Below are positions 30,160 to 39,400 of a stretch of 42,305 nucleotides of DNA, piece by piece. Each line of letters opens with the position of its first letter. The stretch's first letter is position 1. The stretch is from NCBI GenBank assembly GCA_021790425.1, contig JAJYEA010000014.1, forward strand, positions 1 to 42,305. Direction: 5' to 3'. This stretch comes from Thermoplasmata archaeon. GTDB taxonomy: Archaea > Thermoplasmatota > Thermoplasmata > Lutacidiplasmatales > UBA184. The notes under the pieces are model-generated. The model was not told where the DNA came from. It did not search any database and saw only the letters and a program-made list of their open reading frames with translations. The position numbers and the translations under genes were made by a program.

Positions 30160-30310
30160 GAGATCCTCCTCGAGAGGCCGGGGCTCCCGGCGTCCAGGTG
30201 CTACGCGGTTCACCTCGGAGATTCACCCCTGCTGTCCAGGTCGAGATCAGTGGGCCGTACGCGGCCCTATCCAACGCTCAGTGGCCGCAATGGGTGTAGC
30301 AGCCCGTGCA

Positions 30311-30353
30311 GGGCGGGCCCCTACTTGGGGCTCGTCCTTACCCCTGCCCGCCC
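30311..30353. terminator. Hairpin between two insertion elements
   Basis: GGGCGGGC (30311-30318) pairs with GCCCGCCC (30346-30353), with a small inner CCCC/GGGG stem. It lies in the roughly 190-bp gap between two transposons, which has no gene, and could block read-through between the convergent transposase genes. Confidence 0.4.
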
Positions 30354-30399
30354 CTCAGAACCAACCGGTCACGAAGGGGGACCGATTCGGAGGAAGTTT

Positions 30400-32187
30400 G
30401 TACACCGCACAAGACACCCAGGCCTGGGTTCCGTGAGGCTTACACCACAGGCAGATAGCGTGTCGCCCCGAGGGCGGTGAGGACCTCCTCCTGCTTGCCC
30501 GAGAGGCGGGGCACCCCTTCCCGGACCGATTTCCCCACGCCCGTCCTCACCCACGGCACTTTCTCGAGGAGCCTCAGGGCCTCGGCGAGGCTCATCTTCG
30601 GGAGTTTCCTCTTCAGGGTCCGCTCCGTCCAGCTCCAGAGCAACCATGCCGTGTAGAGCACCGTCGCGCTCGCATACATCCGGTCCAACCGGTGCTTTCG
30701 AACCGGCTCCAGGTGGAGCTCCCCCTTCCCCGTTCGGAAGACCTTCTCGATCCCGTCCCTCGCGAAGTAGGTCTCGTACATCTCCGGTCCGCTCAGGGTG
30801 AGGTCCGTGCTGAACACCAGGAACCGCCCGTCCCGCCCCCGGTCCCGCTGGACCGCCTCGCGGTCCACCTCCGCCCCCCGTCGCCCGGCGCTCTTGATCA
30901 GGAGCCCCGGGGCATACCGCTTCTTCATCCTCAGCTTCGGGTTCTGCACCCGAAGCTCTCGCTTGAGCTCCTCGATGCGCCCTTTCGAGAGGGTTCCTTT
31001 CTCCCACTCCAGGAGCGCCAGGTCCCTCGCCTCCCGGGTCTCCATCTTCCGTCGCGGGTTCACCACCACGGCCACCCTCACCCTCGGAAGTCCGAAGAGG
31101 GGGACCGTCATCGCCCGGGTATACACCGACCCCCGAGAGGTCTCCACCGCGTTCTCGTGCTGCTCCATTCCCTCCTCCGACCAGCGGGAGGCCAGAGCGA
31201 TCGTCTCCCAGTCCCATCCCCGGACCAACCCCACCAGGTGGTAGCCGGCCCCTCTCACCAGCTCGACGTTCTCCTTCGAGAGCATCCCGCGGTCCATCAC
31301 CAGTCGAAGCTTGCGGTAGCCGCGCTCCTGGAGCATGGTCACCACATCCTCGACGCTCAGCGAATCGTGCAGGCTGCCGGGGAGGGGTTGGCACAGGTAG
31401 GGGTGGTGCTCGCGCTCGGAGACCACCAAGCCGAACCCGATCACCATCGAGACCCCTCCGTTCGCGTCGTGGCCCGGCTCGGCAAGGGGGTTGGCCCAGC
31501 CGTGGTAGTCGACCTTCGTCACGTCATAGTAGACCCCGGGGCGCTCCCGAGTACGGGAGCGCCAGGCCCGGGTGAGGGCCTTCTGGAGCTCGACCCCGCG
31601 GTCCGTCATGGTGTTCGTCTTCGGTGAGAGGTCACAGAGGGAGGACCGGACGCGCTCGAAGGCCTCGGGCGTGAGGTCGCCCGTCGGAAAGGAGAGGAGA
31701 TGGGGCAGGGGACCCGCCTGGACCCACTCCGGCAGGTGTTCGTCCGCCACGCCATCGCTGACCTGGTTGAGCACCAGGGACACGAAGTGTGCAGCCCCTT
31801 CCTCGTCGACCTGGAGGGCCCGGCGGGCCAGTTCCCGAAGTCGGAGCTCGACCACCGCGGGGTAGAAGGCGAGGAGGCGGCCCCCGGAGAGGAAGGTGGT
31901 GGTCCCCACGAAGCGGGAGCGAGGCGGCCTCAGGAGGTTCCCGCCCTTGTCGCAGGGGCCGAGGTAGCGGACCATCCGCTGACGGGAGCGCCTGAGCTTC
32001 GGGTCGTAGTAGGACTCGTACTCGTAGGCGTAGTAGCCGGGGTAGCCGTTGTGGCTCGGGCAGACCTTCTTGAACGACACGGGGAGGCCATTCTGTACGT
32101 ACACCACATGACCTACTTGAGACCTTGCCTCGACCGATGGGCAGCCTCGAGGTGAAAGCGGGGGTCAGCTCAGGACCTGTGGTGTAC
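30400..32187 (-). mobile_element. IS1634-type insertion sequence
   Basis: One complete transposase. GTACACCGCA at 30400 and, in reverse, GTACACCACA ending at 32187 are candidate inverted ends (one mismatch in ten). The target duplication is unclear. It lies about 190 bp from the composite element on its left. Confidence 0.65.
30440..32107 (-). CDS. IS1634-family transposase
   Basis: 555 aa, intact. The N-terminal GYPGYYAYEYESYYDPKLRR, then RQRMVRYLGPCDKGGN, is a longer version of the beta domain seen in the other copies. Catalytic positions are VYYDVTKVDY, LRLVMDRGMLSKENVEL and FARDGIEKVFRTGKGEL, the canonical 'E-x-x-F-R-x-x-K' region. It is divergent from both other IS1634-type transposases in the window, so at least three lineages are present. 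The start is ATG at 32107; a TGTACGTACA palindrome overlaps the first codons. Confidence 0.9.
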   Translation of the reverse strand: MVYVQNGLPVSFKKVCPSHNGYPGYYAYEYESYYDPKLRRSRQRMVRYLGPCDKGGNLLRPPRSRFVGTTTFLSGGRLLAFYPAVVELRLRELARRALQVDEEGAAHFVSLVLNQVSDGVADEHLPEWVQAGPLPHLLSFPTGDLTPEAFERVRSSLCDLSPKTNTMTDRGVELQKALTRAWRSRTRERPGVYYDVTKVDYHGWANPLAEPGHDANGGVSMVIGFGLVVSEREHHPYLCQPLPGSLHDSLSVEDVVTMLQERGYRKLRLVMDRGMLSKENVELVRGAGYHLVGLVRGWDWETIALASRWSEEGMEQHENAVETSRGSVYTRAMTVPLFGLPRVRVAVVVNPRRKMETREARDLALLEWEKGTLSKGRIEELKRELRVQNPKLRMKKRYAPGLLIKSAGRRGAEVDREAVQRDRGRDGRFLVFSTDLTLSGPEMYETYFARDGIEKVFRTGKGELHLEPVRKHRLDRMYASATVLYTAWLLWSWTERTLKRKLPKMSLAEALRLLEKVPWVRTGVGKSVREGVPRLSGKQEEVLTALGATRYLPVV

Positions 32188-32215
32188 CTTCACGCGGAAT
32201 CCAGGCCAGGATGCG

Positions 32216-32773
32216 CTACTTGGGACCGAACTTCTCCTCGTTCTTGAACGCCCTCACAAGCTTGCTTGCCTCAGTACCGTAGACATCGCGTAGCTGTGAG
32301 GTCTCCCTATGCCTAGCGAAGAAGCCTTGATACTGCGCCCGAACGGAGTCGACGTACCAACAGCGGCGATGAACGCTCCAGACGATGAAGGAACCCACAT
32401 CCTCCACCTGCTCCTCGTACTCAGCGAGAGACCGCAGTTCCCCGGCAATCTTGGACTCGGCTACCGTCCGCCATCGGCGCGAGCTCGAGTACTCAAGCCA
32501 AGTCTGTGTTGAGGAAAGTCGTCCCGTACGTGGAAGGGGGATTGCAATCGTCCGATGAACTCGCGAAGCACCCACCATCTCAACGGTCTCATGGAGTTGA
32601 AGAGTTCCAGGGGCGGACCAGTCGTCATGATGGCTCCGATTCCAGTTCTCCAGCCATCTTAGGACGAATGGAAGCGGTGCGTCGACTCTCAGGTCAACTC
32701 TATCATCGAGGTCTGGTTCGCGTCTTGGGAGCATCACCGGTACCCACCCTTGACCTTCCGTCTCCAATGCCAT
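32216..32773 (-). CDS. Possible SRPBCC-like protein
   Basis: A 185-aa protein without signal or membrane segments. The strand pattern DLDDRVDLRVDAPLPFVLRW, RVHRTIAIPLPRTGRLSSTQ and RRWRTVAESKIAGELRSLAE, followed by a helical end (QYQGFFARHRETSQLRDVYG), resembles START/SRPBCC ligand-binding proteins. Those have a similar DAP-x-x-V-W element near the N-terminus. This is a weak assignment. ATG at 32773 is preferred because GGAGG lies 8 nt upstream; a GTG five codons earlier is possible. It lies next to an insertion element but reads intact. Confidence 0.55.
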   Translation of the reverse strand: MALETEGQGWVPVMLPRREPDLDDRVDLRVDAPLPFVLRWLENWNRSHHDDWSAPGTLQLHETVEMVGASRVHRTIAIPLPRTGRLSSTQTWLEYSSSRRWRTVAESKIAGELRSLAEYEEQVEDVGSFIVWSVHRRCWYVDSVRAQYQGFFARHRETSQLRDVYGTEASKLVRAFKNEEKFGPK

Positions 32774-32914
32774 TCTCAGTTCCTCCACGAATCTACGACC
32801 TGCACGTCGGTGCGTGGAGGAACCGTGAGTGGCCTTGAGCTCGTCCCCCTCTTCACCGCGTGCTCCCTATCCTGTCGGTTGCGTGCCCAATGAGAGAGGT
32901 TCCCACTTCCTCGT

Positions 32915-33403
32915 TCAAGCACCCCCAGTGATGCCCTTCGCGGGTCCCCCCGCATGCATGTGTCGCGCAATTTCAAGTACATCCTCCCTCGAAAGATAGG
33001 CAACCTCCCTAACATCGAAACTACCCATTCTGAAGGTGACCCCCACTCCCAGAATCGTCCTCAAACTCACGATGTCAGTGTAGCTCACATTCACGGGGGG
33101 GGTGTCCGCCCCGTCGCGTATTCTACGTGCTCCTAGACCTTGGAAAGAGACAGTGTCGCTCGACATGATCACCCTTCTCGGAATCCTTGGAAGGATGGTC
33201 AGAATCGAGATTAGCAGAAACAGCGGTATCCACACAAGCAACGATATTAGCGCCCCAACTCCGAACAAGTACGCCAGGGGCAGATTGACCGCAACACCGA
33301 TACCCCATACCGGTAGAAGGAATCGGAGGAGAATCGCCCAACGGTCCCTATCCACTTGCCCAGGCGGCGCACTGCGCGGATGCTCGGCATCCGTTCTACG
33401 CAT
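32915..33403 (-). CDS. Membrane protein with bacterial-PH-like domain
   Basis: A 162-aa protein. Two adjacent helices (about residues 22-44 and 47-70) are followed by a cytoplasmic beta-rich domain: RRVIMSSDTVSFQGLGARRI, VSYTDIVSLRTILGVGVTFR, SFDVREVAYLSREDVLEIAR. Two helices plus a short beta barrel ending in a helix is the layout of bPH2/YdbT-like PH-domain membrane proteins. ATG at 33403 is contained in the end of the upstream giant gene (ATGCGTAG includes both start and stop), so the two are probably translationally coupled. Confidence 0.65.
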   Translation of the reverse strand: MRRTDAEHPRSAPPGQVDRDRWAILLRFLLPVWGIGVAVNLPLAYLFGVGALISLLVWIPLFLLISILTILPRIPRRVIMSSDTVSFQGLGARRIRDGADTPPVNVSYTDIVSLRTILGVGVTFRMGSFDVREVAYLSREDVLEIARHMHAGGPAKGITGGA

Positions 33404-36400
33404 GGTAATTGACCAACCAGAACTGGAAGATTCCAAGGTCGAGGGCCACTCCCGAAGCTATGGCCACGTAAGGGTTCTTCGTGGCGATTAGGGCCATAAG
33501 AGCGCCGACGAAGTCCAAGACGCAAGTGATTGTGAGGAGAATCTCGTCGGCCGCATGAACCTTCTCGTTCGCCTGGAAGGCGAGAACGATGGCCCCAATG
33601 ACCAGACCCGTGATCGCAAGGGCGAGGCCTATGCCCGCGACGGCCACGTCCAAGGAGAGAGCGTCTCCTTCTGTCTTCATTGCGTCTTGGTAACTAATCT
33701 TGGCTGGACCGATGATATTGTCGAGGTTAGTGTAGGCCTTGGCGAAAACGCGCCATGCAGAGAATGCTCCGAGGAACGAGAAGAGCGCGTCGAGCGTGAT
33801 TGCCGCTCCAATTGCGAACCTCGTCCACTCTACTGCCGTGGAAGCATTGGAGCGACCAGTGGTGTCCACTCCTGCGTAGAGGATCGATATGTTGGTGAAC
33901 GACACACGGTTAGTCGAGTCCACGAAGTGCGTCCGGTTGTCATTGTACGGCATCGGAGTTGTGGAGGGGTGACTAATCACCTTGTTGGTCATCCCAGTCA
34001 GGAAGAGTTCAGTCGAAAGCCCGTAGAATGCTCCGGTCAGGCCCGCGGCGCCAATCATGCCGTTGGCCACTCCCAATCCGTCGCCGATGAGTCCCCCACC
34101 CATCGCGATTCCCCCGAAGGCCTGAAACAGTGTGTTGAGCAGTTGCTGTGAACTCGGTGGTAGGTACGGGAGCAAGAGTTGCAGCACCGTGCTATATGGG
34201 TCTTGGACCGCTGCCGCCATGGAGAAGATGCTCGAAATGCCCCCTCCTCCGAGGAATGACAGAAACAAGTTCGTGGTAGAGTTCCATCCGTTTCCCAGCT
34301 CGGGTGATGTGCCGAAATCCGTCTCGAAAGAGCCGATGTAGCCGTTCGCTGCGGCATTGAGCGCTTTCTCGTACCCATGAGCTAGGTTCACAATCGCTTG
34401 AACCGCCGCCTCCAGAGTCGCCAGCGCCCACTGGAGCGTCAGCGTGGCGAGAGTTCGGAACACGCCCACCCAGAACGAGAGCGCGTTGCCAAGGAGAGAA
34501 CCACACGACCCGAACTGCCCACACAAAAGCAGGCCTAGAGGCCCCAACAGCAGACCTATCGCCAGGAACGTGGCCAGAGCAAGCAAACCCCCGGCCAAGG
34601 CATTGAACCCGTTCAGAGCTGCCTGCCCAAGATCGGACAAGAGATTGGTAGGGGGGGTCCCAGAAGCCGTCGAGTACCCCGACGGAACCAGGTAGGGCAC
34701 CAAGAACAAGGTCTGCGGGTTCAGACCGAGCAGCTCAAGCTGGGTGGTGTTCAACTGCTGCCAGGCCTGGCTCGTGGAGAGAGGTAGTTGGGAACCGGTG
34801 TTGTTCAGCGGGAGCAGCTCTTGCAGGAGGCTCGTCCCACATGAGGGATTTGTGCTGAGATTCGCCTGCCAGGATTCTGCTGCTCCCCATTCTCCGCTCT
34901 GATTGTTCGGCCTGGCCTCGACCTGGGCACTGGAAAGGCAGCTGAGAGCCGTGAGGTTCGAGACACTCGCCGCAGACTGTAGGTAGGCGGCGCGACTTTC
35001 CAGAATCACGTTGAGTCCGGGTTTGAAGTACGGGCCCAGCCCAGCCCCCATCTGGAAGTCGAACGAGAACATCTGCTGCTCGCCAATCCAGCGTAGGCCA
35101 TACCCTGAAACGTTCTGAAGATCGGCCGACTTGTTGACCAGAAGCACCGGCGCTCTGGAGAGAGGAACAATCTGGAAGCTTGCATTGATGGGCGCTCCGT
35201 TCGGGGTGTACTGGGGATAGCGGTCGTACACCGATCCAGTGACCGTGACGGTCGCACGCGGCGGCTGTTGAGTTAGACTCTGGTTCTGCCACAGGTTGAA
35301 TGTCAGCGGGAACGAGGTCTGGCCGGCCTGGAGGGGGAAGAAGTAGGATAGTCCTGCTACCGATCCCCAAGAGAATCCATAGCCGCTCTGACCCGTGTAG
35401 ACACAACTGATGGAGCATGAGCCGGGTACGGGAGCACAGCCACTCCCTCCACCACCAAAGCCGGCGGGAGTGTAGATCGTGCGACCCTGTGAGAGCAGAG
35501 TCCCGAGAAGGGCGCTCTGGGCCCCCATTCCTACCGAGACAATGTCCTGCGGCGGGCCAAAGAGTTGGGCGGCCAAGTAGCAATAGTTGTCGGTCGCTGA
35601 GTGGATTGTGACCCTCAGCCCCAGCGCGTGAATCGGATCAGGAGCCTCACTGTCTGGAGCTCCGCTGCCTGACGTGCTCAGCGCTGTCGGGTTCAGAGGT
35701 CCGAAGTACCGGCCCATGGGGTCCGCCGGGTAACCTGCGAAGGCCGAGTCGATGCTCTGCATGGCGCTCGTGGCCAAGGGCCCCGATGCGCCGGTAAGGA
35801 GGTACTGCCCACGCGTCCAGTTGTAGGTGGCAGACCCGAGCGCCTTCATGCCATTCGTGAGGACAGGATCGCCCGCGGCATGCGCGTTCCAAGCCGAGAT
35901 TCCGAAGTCGGCGTCGCCGAGGTACGTAGCAGTCGCCTCGAACATTGCGGTGGTTGTGGGACCAGCATAGGGGCCGCCTGACTTGGCACAAGCAGTTCCA
36001 CTGTTCGTTCTTCCAAGGAGGGAAGCATTCTCCGAGGTGACGTAAGGGACACCTTGTTGCACGCTGAGCTTGAAGTAAGTCAGAGTGTAGGGCCAGTAGG
36101 TGTACACCTTCACCGAGAACGTCGCTGGATCGAACGCAGAGAAGTTCTCGGTAACGTTGGCAGAGCAGTTGAAGATTGGAGTGGTGAGCCCGTGCCCTTG
36201 GAGCATTCCCTGATGGAGCGGGTCGGCGTGACCGGGATCACCGAAATACGATGTGGAAAGCGTGGCGGTCGAGACTAACCCCGAGGTCCCCATCGCGGGG
36301 TTCGCCCAGATGGTCCAGGTCCCCGACACGAAGAGATCGCTCGGAGACAGGCCGAATCGTGAGGATGCGCCGCTCATTGGGCTGTTGTTGAGGAGATAGT

Positions 36401-39400
36401 AGGTTTCGGCAGCAACGTTCTGCGTCCCCAAGGAGATGTTCTTACCGGAGGGTGTCTGCAAATAGAGCGGGACGCCTGTCGTTGTGAGCTGGACCATCAA
36501 GCGTGTCTGATTCAATGCTATCGCAGGCCCGAAGTAGGAAACCCCGGGAATCGCATCGCTCGCCGGCGTTCCGTTGAAGAAGGTCGATTCGTTCGCAGAG
36601 AACGCATCGGTGAAGAAGTGTTGTCCGTCGGGGATTCCATCTCCGGCCGTGTTCGCTTGCAGAGGGTCGCTGTAGAATCCGGTCACAAGACCCAGCATCT
36701 CTTGGATATTCGTGAGCCCATCTCCATCTGCGTCTGCGTTGAACGCTCCGACACCGGGAATCGTGTTGCAGTTGGCTCCCACATAGTCCGTGCATCCCGT
36801 CCCAGCTTGACGAGCGAATGGCGGCGGGCCCGGGGGAGGTGTATAAGTGGTGGTAGCTGCAAGGTAGGGGTTCGTCTGAGTGACCGCAATCTCATACGAA
36901 TCTGGCAGACCGTCTCCATCCGAGTCGATGGCCGAAATCATCGAGTCCGACACTAGAGCTGAGGGAGCACCTAGTGTTCTGTACGGCCCGGATGCGTTCA
37001 CGGACAGCTGAACCGGACCCGAGTAATTGTACGTGTGGACCTGGACGCTACGGTTACCAGTATTTGTCGCGTTGTTCCAGCTGGTCCCGTCGCCCCAGTT
37101 CCAAGTGAAGTTCCATGACTTTCCTTGGTCGGCGTAGTCCCCGAGCACCGAGGCATTGAAGATCATCGAGTGAAGCTCGCCATAGATTTCCGCCGCGCCA
37201 AATGGAAGCGAGATGACCGGCGTTCCATCCAAGACCGTGGTATTTGCGAAGCACGTGTGGGTGCCCATATTCGGGCCGGTGAGCACTACGCTTAGTTCCC
37301 AGGTTCCCGGGTAGAGGTAGGTGTGCTCCGTGTTGAGACCCCAGCTCGGCAGCGAGCCGTCGCCCCAATTCCAAGTGGCGTTGACCAGGGGTACCTTCGC
37401 GAACGACGACCCCGCGGGAACCGTCACGTGGTACCAGGACGCAATGTCGGCCGTGGTCGAGCCGCTCGCGACAGCGGGGAACGGTGACTGGATTGGGGTG
37501 GGAGAGACAGTGACGCTCTGGCTCAGATACCCATACCGCCCTTCGGGGTCCTGCACCGTCAGCTGGGTCGTGTAGGTGCCCACGCTCGTGTAGACGAAGT
37601 TCGAGAGGAAGCCTGCGAGGTCCTGGCCTCCAGACACATGATGTGCTGCGTCCCCGAACATCCAGCCAAAGCTCAATCCCAGGTTCCCGAACATGTCGTC
37701 CGAGCTATTCGCTCCAAGGAACTTGACCGGCTCGCTTGCGTACGGGGCCACGGGCGTGATGTTATAGAGCGCAACCGGCGAGGGATTCGCGACGTTGACC
37801 CACGTCCAATTCACGCTTGTCGATCCGCCGCACGAGGGGGGGCATCGTATGCCGAGGTGACCCGGTCCCGAGCTCGCGTAGACGACGAGCGCATACCTCC
37901 CGCCGTAGTTGTAGATGTGCGTGCCGTAGACCGTCCCTCCCATCGAGGTGTTGGTCGACGTGCCGCTGTCGCCCCACTGCCACTTGATCTTCGCAGGTCC
38001 CGTCAAGTTGTCCTGGTTCGTGACGTAGAGTGGGACGGTAGTCGTCCCGTCCTCCACTGTCGCCTTGTTCGTGGCCGCCAGCTGGACGAACGGCGCTGTG
38101 TCGCTGACGGTCAAGTTGAGCGTGCTGTCGATGGTAATTTGGTCGTACCCGCAGAGCTCCCACTCGTCGCAGGCTGTGATGTTGAACACGTAGTTCGCTC
38201 CCACGTTATAAGCCGCTTCGAAGGTCCAGGTGTCCATCGTCGGCTCGGGCGTCGCCGGCCTGGAGGTGTTGCCGTGGAACCAAGGACTGCCATCGCCCCA
38301 CGCCCAAGTCTCGGTCAGATGGGTCTGGGCGGGTGAGAAGAAGACAACGCTACCGAAAATCGGCTCTCCCAAGGCCTCGTAATTGACCGAGTCGTAGACC
38401 GTGTTCTGGGCGGTCGTGTTGGAGTTCGAGAACCAGATGTGGGTGGTGTCGGACGAGGCATCGGTCTCCGTCGCGTCATAGTTGTCGGTGATGGTGTTGT
38501 CGTCGAGCCAGTTGTAGACAACGTCGACGTAGGTCCCTCCGGAGTCCCCGTACGGCGTGTATTTCAGCTGGACCTTCCAGTTGTCAGACATCTGGAAGTC
38601 GATGGGCGCGAACGTGACCGTGTTGTAGTCCTTGAAATACGACATGTTGTACCACCCCTGGGTCACGCCGTTCTCGAGCAGGGTAAAGTTGAGGTAGCTG
38701 TAGTAGTACGGCGACTCGACCTTGAGCGTGATCGACGCTTGCGTGTAGACCGAGTCGATGCCCACCGTCGGGGCCACATCATAGAACTTGGCCCATGTGT
38801 TGACGTTGACCGGCGTGGAGCTGCAGCAAGGGAGGGCGGTAGTGTTGGCTGTCGCGGTCAGCGTGACCGTCTGATTGACCGGGCGGAACGCCGTGATGCG
38901 CCCAATGTCCCCGTACGTGGGACCGAGTGTTCCCGCCGCCCAAGTCATGTTGTAGAAGGCGGCGTCGTTCGGGAAGGTGATTGCCGGCCGGCCAGGGCCG
39001 GCCGACTGCGAGAGCGTGTTGGTGGCGTTGAGGAAGGCCGTCGTGCCGACCGGGGTCGTGTAGTTCGCTATCTCACCGACGGGTGGGGCAGCGAGATTGA
39101 CGACGTGGACTTCCAAAGGCCGGTATGAAGTCGAGTTCGCCCGTTCCTCGTCGATGACTGTCGTGGTGATGTTGTACCACCCGGGGCAGGCGAAGGTGTG
39201 GCTCGTCACGGTGAGCACCGGCGCTGCTGACAGGCCACTCACGCCGGGCAACGGCGGTCCCGGAATGCAGAGATCCTGTCCGAGAGCCGCCGGTGGGACG
39301 ATGTTGCCGGGATCGGGGTAGGAGTAGGAATAGCCCCAGTCGTTCGCTCCGAGGAACCTCCATTGGAACGTGAGGTTGGGCTCATCGATAGGCTCGTAGT

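Larger units (their letters stand above)
25603..30206 (+). mobile_element. IS1634-type element interrupted by a Tn3-like transposon
   Basis: Left end GTAGCACATGGATGGCG (from about 25605) and right end, read in reverse, GTAGCACCTGGACGCCG (to 30204) form imperfect inverted repeats. Removing the Tn3-like insertion and one target copy leaves an element of about 1.75 kb with one full-length transposase frame. Confidence 0.75.
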
